NCBI GenBank assembly: GCA_009103225.1 | Contig: RHPI01000026.1 | Location: 784,331-848,330, forward strand | Reading direction: 5' to 3' | Origin: Chlorokybus atmophyticus | Taxonomy: Eukaryota; Streptophyta; Chlorokybophyceae; Chlorokybales; Chlorokybaceae | Length of the DNA: 64,000 bases | Shown here: in pieces, positions 1-11,810 of the stretch | Layout of the letters: every line of letters starts with the position of its first letter | Numbering within the stretch: the stretch's first letter is position 1 | Translations under genes and position numbers: made by a program | The notes under the pieces: generated by a model | Databases searched by the model: none | Seen by the model: the letters and a program-made list of their open reading frames with translations, nothing else | Told to the model about the DNA's origin: nothing

Positions 1-92
1 CCTCCCTCGATGTCTCAATGGCTTTTTCGCACGAGTGTGCACGCTTGACTGTCTTGTACTTTGTGCTGACTCGGGCGGGTGCATTCGTGCAG

Positions 93-1892
93 GCGCGCCT
101 TCTGCCACACGTGACACCCAGGAGCAATTGCTTGGGCTCACGCAGCAGGTTGCGCAGCTAACGCAGCAGGTTGCGCAGTACACGCAGCAGCTCGCTACGA
201 CAGTCACGCAGCCAGTAGAAGCCGGCAAAAAGCTCATGGAGTCTGCTATTTACACTGAAGAGTTGCTTGCAAAGTTGGCCTACGTTGAAGAAGACGTGTT
301 GACATCTCTCCTTCAAGCACAAGACGTTCAAGCGCGTTTTCTTGAGGCCAGCCAGCAACAACTCGAAGAGCCTGTGCAAAAGCTTTATTACACAATCCTG
401 TCCAAGTTGCAGTCCGTGAGGCCCGGAGGAGGGCAGGAACGCCGGTTGCATGTGCAGGATACACATGCAACCGGCGTTCCCGGACTACACCGAAAACCAG
501 ATCTTACAATTACGGACTCTGCCTATGCAACAGCTCCACACATTGTGTGGTATGTTGAGGTCAAGAAAGCCCTTCGGGAAACGACGTTGCAACGTGAAGC
601 CTTGTATCAGATAAAGGTGCTCTTGGAGGATCTAAAGAGGGAGCAGCCTGCCCGCAATGAGTGGGTGGCAATCACGGGTGGTATCGATTGCTTGCAACTG
701 TGGAGCTTGGACAGGCTCGGGACTATTCGCTGTACCCCACAACAGGCGTTGACTTTGGACCGGAGGTCTCCAGCTCTGCAGACCCTGGTTCGGTTATGGT
801 GTACAGCACCAGAGACTTTGGGTTACAGGCGGCCATATCTACCATCTCCTTTACGACTATACAGTGGGCATTATAATGGCAAATCTCTGGAGAAGCTGTT
901 TCTCATGAAGGAGTCAAGCAGCAAGGATGAAGGCATGCTATCACCGCTCATCTCCTACGTCTATCGCGGCGAGCTACAACCTGACCATGGCTGGGCCATT
1001 GCCAAGCACAGCCACAACGCGGAGCAACAGGAACGTGAGGTGTGCAATTGCTTACATGCATACAATGACAGCAAACGGGCATCAAGGTGTGGTAGCGCAC
1101 GGACAGTGTTGTTGAATGTGCTGTATGTCAACATGTGGCTGCTTGACAGAGACAAGCTTTGGTAGCATTGACCGAGGTCGACAGCGTTGTCAACCTCGTG
1201 GGCATGGCAGTCGACAATGACGATGAAAAGCATTATTTGGTCATGCAGCCCGTTGGCGACCTTTTTTCACCACTAGAGCCATTGATGATTGTGAGAGCAT
1301 TTGAGCAGCTATGTGCTGCTATCGGTGCAATTGCAGACAGAGGCTATCTTCATGGAGATATCTCTGCATTCAACGTGGTTGGCAGAGCTGATGGGAGCAT
1401 CATGCTCATCGACTTCGGTGAAGCTCGTCTTTTGAGTCAGGTACCGTCATACAAGCCCATGTGATATACTTGCATGTTGTCAATTTGCTTTGTTGTACTA
1501 TGCATGAAGATATGTGCATATGTTTGCAGGCAGCGACCGACGGGTTTGCAACGGGGACGCCTTTGTTCATGGCGATCACGACGTTGCAAAAAAGGCCGCA
1601 AACAGTTTCTTCCGAGCTCGAATCGGCCTTGTATGTATTTCTGTATTGGGCGACGCAAGGTGGATTGCATTGGCGCAAGGCGCCCTTCGGCTTCCCCTCG
1701 GCCATTGACAGCAAATGGACGGCTATGACACTCTTATTTGAGGACAAGGTCTTGAGCAGGATAGACAGCGACCAGCTGCGACGCGTTGCACGCAAGCTGC
1801 GCGACTTGTTCTTCCCGCTCGGCTTGCAAGACACATATCGGACCGATGTTGTGGCTGCAGATGTGGCATCCCTTAATCTGAGTGACGCGTAG
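93..1892 (+). CDS. Crinkler-like nuclease-kinase fusion protein, left-arm copy (5' exon outside window)
   Basis: Three exons are visible: 93-1039, 1150-1440 and 1530-1892, all with GT-AG borders and matching phases. The first lacks a start because the matching header exon of the right-arm copy would lie left of base 1. The protein has a Gln-rich coiled-coil start (GLTQQVAQLTQQVAQYTQQL), then a PD-(D/E)XK nuclease domain (KPDLTI, then VWYVEVKK, then EALYQIK), then a protein kinase domain: AIAKHS lysine, an alpha-C glutamate, HGDISAFN catalytic loop and IDFGEA metal-binding motif, ending LNLSDA-stop. Nuclease plus FunK1-like kinase is an architecture known from eukaryotic CR/Crinkler effectors and related conflict proteins. 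All key residues of both enzymes are present, so activity is plausible. The family assignment rests on motifs read by eye. The exact role (effector, element defence, or selfish gene) is inference. Confidence 0.72.
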
Positions 1893-3421
1893 TTGCGACC
1901 ATCCTTTCAATGCTTGTGTTGCCGGTGAAGATTCAAGCTGCTGGCGCTGTGTGCACCAAAGATGCAAGTGTGATCACGCATATGCATGCATCAGGCCGCA
2001 CTCACATGGCGCGAAGATCTCCACCATGTCATCATGCTTGCAGCACCTTTTTCTCATTGTTATGATGAACGTGCAAGTGTTCGATTGGCAACATCTAGCA
2101 TGCGTATCAACTCAAAGCACACGCACCACCACACGCACACGCACCCAACACCATCTCCAAAAGCTCAACATATGCGGCATCCGCCTCGACACTCACACCA
2201 TGCTGGCAGCAAACATACATACAAACATGTCAAGCATTAGACTTGTTGTTGCTTGCAAAGTTGGCTTGGCATGTACCTCAGCTAGTTTCTGCATTATCTA
2301 TAGTATCGTATAAGTAGTCAACCACCGGGCTATGGATGAACATTTAAATCTGCCTAGCTCACTATGGAATAGCTAGTACTGATGATGAGTACTAGCACTA
2401 CCATTACCCCACCACCCCCCGTTTGTCATGCATGCATGCCAGTCAAACAGGTCAATACATGTACACGACGAGCTTGTCAATCTTTCATCTCCCACAATCC
2501 TACATGCGCAAACCCAGGACTCTTTGTCACTTCTCTCCCTCCTCCATTGCCGCCCCACACTCTCTCGCAATATGCTCTATGCAGTGCTTGCGAACAATGT
2601 TGTCTGCCTGAGAGTGGTCTGACTGTTTGATGTGGTGTGCTGTGCTAGATGTAGGATGTAGAATTGCTGAATCGGTGCGGTGTATCATGCGCGTACATTA
2701 TGTTCTACTCCAAGTAAGCGAGCGACGGATATTTACAAATGCATCCATGTGCACTGCAATGCAAATGTCAGAGACACAATCGAGCCATCGATGAAGTCAC
2801 AAAGGTAGGAGACACAAGCAAGAAGGCCGTAGCATGCAGCCTCATCTGCACGCACGCACACACTCACGCACGCACGCACGCACAGGCCCGCTTATGCATA
2901 GCCTGCTACACAGCTATAGTCACCTCAACGGGTCATAAGTAAACAGTATATGGTACTATTTTCAGCATCAGCACGACTGAGCACGTGAAACGGCAAACAG
3001 TTCTACAAGTTCATCCACCTTAACCCAACGAATGCACATATGTACTGCAATCATGCAAGTTTCCAGTCCACGTGGGTTTTTCACATCATTGCTACCCGGT
3101 GATTACTGATCGCTACTGGTTTCCAATCAGCAACACGCGATGCCCACCCCCCTACCTGCACAACATCAAACTTCCAGCCACCGCATTGTGCCATAGAAGG
3201 TGATAGCAGGTGCGAGACAAGTTACATAACACAACAAGACAAGACATGACACATTGATGGTAAAACACACACGCTGAAGGGCAGGACAATCATGGATGAC
3301 GTGTTCAAGCCGTGTTCAAGATGCACACGCTCGCCTTTACTGATCACACCTGTTGCCAATGTGTGGTGTGCACGTGTTCATGGGGTGCGTGTTCGTGTGC
3401 TACAACCTTGCGCAAGCGCGC
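1893..3421. other. Arm spacer between nuclease-kinase gene and UXS remnant (left)
   Basis: No convincing coding exon. The stretch holds CA/CACG-type and GCATGC-rich low-complexity DNA, including an ACGC run near 2850-2882. It is mirrored at 8970-10410 in the right arm, so the short open frames here are shared by descent and not by coding constraint. Confidence 0.6.
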
Positions 3422-5078
3422 TCACTTTGTCAAGCCGAGCCGCTCCCTGAACTCATCAGCCATTCGCACAAGTCCTCCTCGAAGAGGCACCTGGAGTCGC
3501 AATGCCACACACGTTCAACAATAAGTGACTAACAAGCAGAGGTTGAACTAGGCTTGGCTACATGCACCCTCCAGTGCCCACAACATGGATGCAAGTCCGT
3601 TTACGACTGGATTCCGTTGTAGAATGGGGTGCACACACACACACACACACCCCTGAACATGCATGCATGCATACACTCACACACGCAAGCGTACATGCGC
3701 ACATGTGCACGCGCACGCGCACACCAACCCACGCGCAACTGGAAACGCACCATCGGTTCCCAGCCGAGGGCTGTTGTGGCTTTGGATATGTTGGGCTTGC
3801 GCTGCATCGGATCGTCCGGCGTGTTCTCCTTCACTTCAACTGTTGCGTTGGGTTCCACAAGCTGCCAACACCGCACACAAGCACGTGTTGGTACTGGCTG
3901 CACATGCGTTGAATATATGAAGCGCATTCGAGTCCCAAATGCTACACATCACACTGCTTTCATGGCAGCGAGACCATCACATCAGTCACCTCCTTGACCA
4001 GGCTCGCCAGCTCGTTGATGGTGAACTCCCCTGAAGAAAAACACGCAAGAAACCCGCTCGCATGTTGGCATGGGCTATTTGTGCGCAAGCGCAACACACG
4101 AAAATAGCTCCGGACTCTGGTTGGACTGTGCTGTAAGTGAATTTACAACAATGCGGCATTCAGTGTGGCGAGTGTGTTCACACACCTGGATTGCCGAGGT
4201 TGACAAGACCAATCTCGTCGCTCTCCATCAACCTTATCAGGCCCTCAACCTGGCCCCGCCACAGTTGCATTGGTGTAAGGAGCAGAAATAAAACACGCGC
4301 TGCATGAACCCACATGACGAGTAGTTGCATGCATACGGCGTGGACTAGCACTTTGGTGGAGCACAAGGAGCACATTGAAAGCCGCACCTGCGCGCATGCA
4401 TATGCACACAGGTGCGCACACGCTCACCAAGTCGGATACATAAGAAGCTGCGCGTTTGCGTCCCGGGCTTATACACAGTCATGGGCTCCCCTCTGAGGTA
4501 CAGTACACACACACATGTGTCTCGTGACCATCGCACGCGCGAAAGAACAGGGGACAAAACAACGACTAACCACATAAACTAGCATTGATGTAAGCAAGGA
4601 ATGGTATCAACCTACCTCAGAGCCTGGCAGACAAAGTTGCTGACAACGCGGCCATTCGAGATGTGCATGCGCGGGCGGTACGTGTTGAAGATGCGGGCCA
4701 CTCTAATATATGCCGTCATTATGCCACATACCAGAGATTAGGCATATAAGCTTCATGATGATGAGGCAACACATGCTTGTCGGAACGGTTGATGTGTGAG
4801 AGGGTTGTTGGGCTCACTGACCTACATTGTGTTGGCGGTGGTAATCGAACATGAGGGTCTCGGCTAAGCGCTTGCCTTCATCGTAACAACTCCTCACACC
4901 TTGAATGTTACAACAAATTTAAAAACAAATGTAAACACCCATACCCGTGCACGTATGCATGCACATGCGGACGTACACACGCGCACACAAAGAACAAAGA
5001 GGGTCGTCCTTCATGGATGAATGCGTTGATACCTATAGGGTTGACGTGGCCCCAGTAGCTCTCTGGTTGCGGATGCAC
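3422..5078 (-). pseudogene. UXS: UDP-glucuronate decarboxylase (UDP-xylose synthase) fragment, left copy
   Basis: Seven minus-strand exons match the C-terminal half of UXS: 5033-5078 (VHPQPESYWGHVNPI), 4826-4899 ([20 protein letters not shown]), 4616-4702 ([11 protein letters not shown]), 4428-4492 (GEPMTVYKPGTQTRSF), 4186-4249 (VEGLIRLMES), 3981-4030 (EFTINELASLVKEVTD), 3751-3861 (ENTPDDPMQRKPNIS, ALGWEP) and 3422-3490 (LVRMADEFRERLGL, stop), counting the first partial one as an extra. The enzyme makes UDP-xylose from UDP-glucuronate. The catalytic YDEGK is kept here. The copy is broken: exon 4428-4492 is 65 nt against 67 in the right arm, a 2-nt loss and frameshift, NTYGP is NTYRP, and no NAD-binding N-terminal exons exist before 5078, where the duplication arm ends. 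Confidence 0.85.
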
Positions 5079-5169
5079 CTGATGACCGGCAGGTTCAGGC
5101 AGGCTTAGGCAGCCTCAGGCACCCGTTGGTCCCTCAGTCATTAGTCGGACACCGTGTAAAATTTGCGAC

Positions 5170-5342
5170 GACTACAGCAGTACAGCAGGGCAAAAGACTG
5201 ACTACACATGTGTAGCAAGAATGACATTCACAGTCTGCAGAACTCTACTTTACGCGGGCACTTGCGCACGCAACGATCTCAGCGTACTGCAAGTTGCCCC
5301 CAACGATGTGGAGAGCGCTGCCCACAAACACATCAACATGTC
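5170..5342 (-). pseudogene. Fragment of HisA last exon in the palindrome loop
   Basis: This stretch matches 16094-16285, the 3' flank and most of the last exon of the intact HisA gene, in the same orientation. Matching blocks include the flank before the stop (ACACATGTGTAGCAAGAATG) and the coding part (CAGCGTACTGCAAGTTGCCC). About 18 nt near the end of the coding part are missing and several bases differ, so it is a decayed duplicate and not a gene. Confidence 0.85.
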
Positions 5343-5789
5343 TAGTTTCGCACACGTGGACTCAGTTGTACCCACAATGTTTGATAAGTTAAAAATATGA
5401 CCAGTCTACTGCTGCACACGCTTATGTCTGGTGCAATAGTTGGCCGCCACGACAACCTGATGCCCCGCCGCCATCAACCTGCTTTGCCACACATCATGAG
5501 AATAAGTGAGGGAAGGAGGAGGAGGAGGGGGAGGAGGAGGGGGGCTTGCCTGTCAATGCATGACAGATACCATGCGACAGTACCCAGCTCTTGCTCCATG
5601 TCTACGGCAGCTTCGGGCGCGTGTTATCTCGTAAGCGGTGGATAGTTGCACCTAGGCGAGCCCAGCCAAAGCCAGCCTGCCCTTTCCGCTCCTCCCTCAG
5701 AGACATGCATGCTTCATGTTACAACTAGTGACCGAGCGGGTTCAACCCACCACCCCGCAATGCCATTGAGCAAGTTGATATGCGCTTAT

Positions 5790-7010
5790 TTCATTGAATG
5801 TGTGCGTGAGCAAATTGCGAACAACTCAACAAACCTAGCTCGCCTATGCGCTTCTTCCTCATCATCCGTTGAACCACATTGTACAAGCAAAACAGTTTGT
5901 AGTCTTCATCCCATAGCATCCTTGAAAGCCTCGAACACAAGCTCTGTCAAAAAGACTGAAGGCGAGCATCACCAATAGTACGGAGAGATCAGCCATCACT
6001 TGCTTTGCCGCCGACGCATGATGACCTCATAGCGACCGGCCTTTTCTGCTTTCTATCGAAGCAAAAGTTATGTGGTGGCACAGCTTGAAACGCAAGACAT
6101 ACTTAAGAAGGTAAGCGCATGCATACCTCAGGCTGCTGCATAGCTGACGCAACCCTGTCATCCACAAGCTTCTTCGGTTTCCATCTGGCACTCATGCTTG
6201 CGCGCCTTTTTGAGCGTTGTGCAACCACTTGCTGCACACAACGATACCACAGTGTTAGCCACACATACCCTTCTAGCAATAATGGTGCACTACGTAGTTA
6301 TGTATCTATGTGGTGAAAGACACAGCATACCCTGACTTCATCGGTTATGGACGCATCACCATCGTGCTGTAATGCAACGGTGTCAACAACCGTAGCCCCT
6401 CCTACCTCTTGTGTCACTCCTGGACCACAACTGCTTAAGAGATTGAACACGTTGCACAAACAGCAATACGTGCGCATCGTGCTGCAGCGGTAAATGGTGC
6501 GAGTAATGGTACGGTCGCGACTTTTCTATGCGTTGAGCAGAACCAATGGATAGTGCTGTCGTTGATGCCGCTTAGGTAAGGTGCCTTCGAGACGTGGAAG
6601 TTTGCAAAAAGGAGGCAGCAGAGCTTGACAAACAACGTCTTTTGTTGGCTACCATTAACAAGTACAGGCGCGCGTGCACACCCTTGTGCATGCATCTAGA
6701 ATTGAACTCCAAACAAATGTCCATTGACTGTACTGCTTTGCATGTAACAAATGACCCTCATTTGCACATTGATAGTTGGTAAACAACTAGCTGCATGCCG
6801 CCAGCCTTGCATGTCACGCTGTGTACAAGTTGATGCAGAAAGCAGCTTTTGCACCTGGTGACAACATGGCGTCAAAAATATGGTGCCAATGGTTGTTGAC
6901 AGCATGCAGCGCACAAACTGCTTCCACGCTTATTCGGAGGACGGCTCATTCTTACACACCAGTTATTGGTTATTGGAAGACAATTGCGCAGTGTTCACAC
7001 TCCTTAGTAC
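5790..7010 (-). pseudogene. Degenerate inverted copy of the Iwr1-like gene in the palindrome loop
   Basis: The reverse complement of this loop segment aligns along its length with about 18.9-20.14 kb, which spans introns and exons of the Iwr1-like gene. Recognisable pieces include the exon giving DDRIASAM (near 6120-6190), the exon giving ARYEV (near 6020-6040), the acidic DDEEE exon (near 5850-5950) and upstream noncoding DNA with GACAGCATGCAGCGCACA (near 6900). Many substitutions and indels break the frame. Both introns and exons were copied, so this was a DNA-level duplication and not retroposition. Confidence 0.82.
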
Positions 7011-7252
7011 TGCCATGTTCAAAAACTGCATGTACAGTGGTAATGATTGTACTTGTCCTACGCAGAACTTGCCACGCGCACAAGGTTTGCAAGCCTGCAT
7101 GTGCGGGCACGCGTGTGCGCGTGCCCGCGTGTGCATATGCAAGCGTCTGTGTGCATGTGATCATGAACTAGTCCATGCGCGCATGTGTGTGTGCGACATA
7201 CTGCAAGCGCGAAGTGCATGATGTGTTGTGATGATACTGACTCGGTCGTTAG

Positions 7253-8969
7253 GTGCATCCGCAACCAGAGAGCTACTGGGGCCACATCAACCCTTGTAGG
7301 TATCAACGTGCTATAGCATCCATAAGCATGCGTCCATAAGCATGTATGTTCACACAATCACATGATTGTTGTGCACACGCGTGTGTGCCCGTGCACAACT
7401 AGGCGTGCATGTGTTGTTGACTTCATGTGTTCATGCACTTCCGCATGTGCGAGCGTGCATGCATGCATACACATGTATGTGTGCATAAATGTGGTTTTGT
7501 GCCATTCTAAGGTGTGAGGAGTCGTCACGATGAAGGCAAGCGCATTGCCGAGACTCTCAGATTCAACTACCACTGCCAACGCAATGTAGGTCAGTGAATC
7601 CAACCCTCACGCACATCACCCGTTCCTACAAGCATGTGTTGCCACATCATCAAGTTTATATGCCTAATCTCCTGGTATGTGGCATAGTGACGAGAGATAT
7701 TAGAGTGGCCCGCATCTTCAACACGTACGGCCCGCGCATGCACATCTCGGATGGCCGCGTTGTTAGCAACTTTGTCTGCCAGGCTCTGAGGTAGGTTGAT
7801 ACCACTCCTTGCTTACATCAATGCTAGTTTATGTGGTTAGTCGTTGTTTTGTCCCCTGTTCTTTCGCGTGCGATGGTCACGAGACACATGTGTGTGTGTA
7901 CTGTACCTCAGAGGGGAGCCCATGACTGTGCATAAGCCCGGGACGCAATCGCGCAGCTTCTGCTATGTATCCGACTTGGTGAGCATGTGCGCACCTGTGT
8001 GCATATGCATGCGCGCAGTTGCAGCTTTCAATGTGTTCCTTGTGCTCCACCCAAGTGCTAGTCCACGCCGTATGCATGCAACTACTCGTCATGTGGGCTC
8101 ATGCAACGCGTGTTTTATTGCTGCTCCCTACACCAATGCAACTGTGGCAAGGCCAGGTTGAGGGCCTGATAAGGTTGATGGAGAGCGACGAGATAGGTCC
8201 TGTCAACCTCGGCAATCCAGGTGTGTGAACACACTCGCCACACTGAATGCCGCGTTGTTTTTGATTCACTTACAGCACAGTCCAACCAAAGTCCGGAGCT
8301 GTTTTCATGTGTTGCGCTTGCGCACAAATACCTTATGCCAACATGCGAGCGGGTTTCTTGCGTGCTTTTCTTCAGGGGAGTTCACCATCAACGAGCTGGC
8401 GAGCCTGGTCAAGGAGGTGACTGATGTGATGGTCTCGCTGCCATGAAAGCAGTGTGATGTGTAGCATTTGGGACTCGAATGCGCTTCATATATTCAACGC
8501 ATGTGCAGCCAGTACCAACACGTGCTTGTGTGCGGTGTTGGCAGCTTGTGGAACCCAACGCAACGGTTGAAGTCAAGGAGAATACGCCAGACGATCCGAT
8601 GCAGCGCAAGCCCGAGATATCCAAAGCCAAAACGGCTTCGGCTGGGAACCAATGGTGCGTTTCCAGTTGCGCGTGGGTTGGTGTGCGCGTGCACATGTGC
8701 GCGTGTACGCTTGCGTGTGTGAGTGTATGCATGCATGCATGTTCAGGTGTGTGTGTGCACCCCATTCCACAACGGTATCTAGTCGTAAACGGACTTGCAT
8801 CCATGTTGTGGGCACTGGAGGAGGGTGCATGTAGCCAAGCCTAGTTCAACCTCTGCTTGTTGGTCACTTGTGTTGAACGCGCATGGCATTGCCACTCCAG
8901 GTGCCTCTGCGAGGAGGACTTGTGCGAATGGCTGATGAGTTCAGGGAGCGGCTCGGCTTGACAAAGTGA
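7253..8969 (+). pseudogene. UXS: UDP-glucuronate decarboxylase (UDP-xylose synthase) fragment, right copy
   Basis: Exons on the plus strand: about 7253-7297, 7512-7585, 7704-7790, 7912-7978, 8157-8220, 8376-8425, 8545-8654 and 8901-8969. They translate to recognisable UXS segments ([74 protein letters not shown]). Damage differs from the left copy: the catalytic Tyr of the Y-x3-K motif is His (SRHDEGKR), and exon 8545-8654 is 110 nt against 111, a 1-nt deletion that destroys the ALGWEP segment. The N-terminal Rossmann half is missing because upstream sequence is the unrelated loop. An intact parent gene is expected elsewhere in the genome. Confidence 0.85.
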
Positions 8970-10410
8970 GCACGCTTGCGCAAGGTTGTGGCACACGAAC
9001 ACGCACCCCATGAACACGTGCCCACCACACATTGGCAACAGGTGTGATCAACAAAGTTGGCGAGCGTGTGCATCTTATGAACAGGGCTTGAACACGTCAA
9101 CCATGATTGTCCTGCCCTTCAGCGTGTGTGTTTTACCATCTATGTATCTTGTCTTGTCTTGTTATGTTATGTAACTTGTCTTGCACCTGCTATCACCTTC
9201 TATAGCACAATGCGGTGGCTGGAAGTTGCTGGAAGATGTTGTTCTGGTAGCTGGGCATCGCGTGTTGCTGATTGGAAAAGAGCAGCGATCGGTACTCACC
9301 GGATACCGATGATGTGAATTCACACGTGGAAACTTGCATGACTGCAGTACATATGTGCATTCGTTGGGTTGAGTTGGATGAACTTGTTGAACTGTTTGCC
9401 GTTTTACGTGCTCAGTCGTGCTGATGCTGATAACAGTACCGTATACTGTTTACTCATGACCAGTTGAGGTGACTATAGCTGTGTGGCAGGCTATGCACAA
9501 GCGGGCCTGTGCGTGCGTGCGTGCGTGCGTGCAGATGAGGCTGTGCACGCTACGGCCTTCGTCTCCTACCTTTGTGATTTCATCGATGGCTCGACTGTGT
9601 CTCTAACATTGACATTGGAGTGCACATGGATGCATTTGTAAATGTCCGTTGCTCGCTTACTTGGAGTAGAACATAAAGTACACGCACGATACACCGCACT
9701 GACTCAGCAATTCTACATCCTACATCTAACACAGCACACCACACCAAACAGTCAGACCACTCTCAGGCAGACATCATCGTTCGCAAGCACTGCATAGAGC
9801 ATATTGCGAGAGAGTGTGGGGCGGCGATGGAGGAGGGAGAGAAGTGACAAAGAGTCCTGGGTTTGCGCATGTAGGATTGTGGGAGATGAAAGATTGACAA
9901 GCTCGTCGTGTGTACATGTATTGACCTGTTTGACTGGCATGCATGCATGCATGCATGACAAACAGGGGGTGGTGAGGTAGTGGTAGTAGTGCTAGTACTA
10001 GCTATTCCATAGTGAGATAGGCAGATATAAATGTTCATAGCCCGGTGGCTGACTACTTAAACGATACTACAGATAATGCAGAACTAGCTGAGGTACATGC
10101 CAAGCCAACTTTGCAAGCAACAACAAGTCTAATGCTTGACATTTTTGTATGTATGTGTGCTGCCAGCATGGTGTGAGTGTCGAGGCGGATGCCGCATATG
10201 TTGAGCTTTTGGGGATGGTGTTGGGTGCGTGTGCGTGTGGTGGTGCGTGTGCTTTGTGTTGATACGCATGCTAGATGTTGCCAATCGAACACTTGCACGG
10301 TCATCATAACAATGAGAGAAAGGTGCTGCAAGCATGATGATGATATGGTGGAGATCTGCGCGCCATGTGAGTGCGGCCTAACGCATGCATATGCGTGAAC
10401 ACACTTGCAT
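8970..10410. other. Arm spacer (right), mirror of 1893-3421
   Basis: Reverse-complement partner of the left spacer. It contains low-complexity GTGC/GCATGC runs (GTGC tandem near 9510-9533) and no exon that I can support. It ends at the insertion point of the reverse-transcriptase-bearing piece. Confidence 0.6.
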
Positions 10411-11747
10411 AGGCTTTCCAACAAGTGCAACACAATGTAAGGCACCAGCCAGCACACCAGCCAGCACACCAACAGGCACACCAGCAAGGACTGAATTACA
10501 AGGGCAAGGGCAAGGCTATGTGCACTAGCTACGTGCGTATGCTGGTGGTGGCGGGCGGAGAGGTGGGGCGGGGCAGTAGCAGCACAGCAGGTGTAAGGCA
10601 AGGCAAGGCAGGGCAGACCTGAGCAACAGCGGGGCTGGTGTCAGCGTAGTTGTAGAAGCGACCAGCAGGTAGCAGCAGCAGCAGCAGGCAAGGGAGGTTA
10701 GGCGAGGGGGTGAGCGGGATGCTGTGTTGTGCTGTGCGTGAGGGGCGCAGCAGGCCGGGCGGCTAGGTTATGGCGTGCTGGTCTTTACAGCCGCTTGTTG
10801 TAACACCCGCCGCCAGCAGGAGCAGTAGCGATACAATGGCTGGCCCAACGGACACTTTGCTGAGTCAGATGAGACACAGGCATTCTGAGCGACAGCACTT
10901 GACATATCACGTTAGTGCACTGTCAGCTCAGTAGTCAGTCAATTAGCACAGCAGTCAGCATAGCAGGCAGTTAATCACTTAGCAAGTAGTCAATGGCAAA
11001 ATTGCAATCACTCACAAGCTGACGTCAAATGCATGCATGCGCGGGCAGACACTCTGCTCCCCACACATGCGTAACCACTTACCTCACTTACCTCACTCAC
11101 CTAGGCTTCGGACTTGCACTTGTTGGCCACTCGCACGTAGAGCTGCTGGTATGTCATGTCGTACACCTTGCCCGGCATCCTGTACATCTTGCCTTGCAGC
11201 TTCCCCAACAGCTCTTGCAAGTGGTATCCTTGTGCCACCATGTCCCGCAAAAGCTGCACCATTTCCCACATAAAGTGTTCTCGCAAAATATAAATGCGCA
11301 CAAACTGTGACACGACCACGCCCAACTTGGCCGACTTAGAGATCAGACTGTCTGGGTGTGGTGCTCTATGTCTTGGCAAGTATCTGAACGGAGCTGTATT
11401 CAGTTTGTTGTACACACGTGTGCACAAGCCAAGTTGTGGTGTTTGAAAAATCATCAAGTCCAAGAAAGGCACGGTCACTCCCTGAGCTGTCTGAGACAGA
11501 GTGAGCATGTGCTGCGGGTAGAGTCCTCCACCCGGAGCACTTGCCGCTCCACTGGCTTCCAATCGGTCTGTGACATATCGCAGCCGGCTGGTTCATGCAC
11601 GTGCAGTAGCTACGTGCATGCAATGCTACTAGCCCCGCACCTAACACAAGACAATACAAGACAATACAAGGCAATACCACACAGCACTCTCACAAGCACG
11701 CACCCACGCACTGACACCACAAGCCTAGGAGCTGCATGCAGTTGCAT
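10411..11747 (-). mobile_element. 1.34 kb retroelement remnant inserted in the right arm
   Basis: The left arm has a single uninterrupted sequence where the right arm reads TTGCAT (10405-10410), then 1337 extra bases, then TTGCAT again (11742-11747). This is a clean 6 bp target-site duplication. The insert contains the C-terminal part of a reverse transcriptase on the minus strand and short CCAGCACACCAG-like direct repeats near its left end. No complete retroelement ORF, LTR or poly(A) tail is visible, so it is a truncated or non-autonomous copy that arrived after the arms were duplicated. Confidence 0.8.
11101..11562 (-). pseudogene. Reverse transcriptase C-terminal fragment
   Basis: A 153-residue open frame carries VPFLDLMIF, then LCTRVYNKLNTAPFRYLP, HPDSLISKSAKLGVVVSQF and RIYILREHF. 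The order FLDL, VY.K, YLP, HP, then a basic segment is typical of the region just after the catalytic palm in non-LTR and Penelope-like reverse transcriptases. The catalytic YxDD part is absent upstream within the insert, so the fragment cannot be active. Clade (Penelope-like or other) cannot be decided by eye. Confidence 0.7.
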
Positions 11748-11810
11748 CTTTTGTGCACACACAGCGCAAGCAGCTTGAATCTTCACCGGCAACACAAGCA
11801 ATGAAAGGAT

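Larger units (their letters stand above)
1..5093. repeat. Left arm of a ~14 kb inverted duplication
   Basis: Base 1 pairs with base 14143, and the arm can be followed inward to about 5093, which pairs with about 7238. Every gene in the arm (nuclease-kinase, UXS) has a mirror copy in the right arm with the same exon lengths apart from small indels. The arm continues beyond the left window edge. It is about 1.8 kb shorter than the right arm because the right arm has two insertions. Confidence 0.93.

Noticed and set aside
3562-3927. Cys/His-rich frames in HTHTHA and MHACMH style on both strands
   Set aside because: They come from CACA, CACG and GCATGC low-complexity DNA and are not in phase with the UXS exons there.
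10425-10500. Telomere- or minisatellite-like CCAGCACACCAG repeats
   Set aside because: Only a few imperfect units inside the retroelement remnant; not a telomeric pattern.
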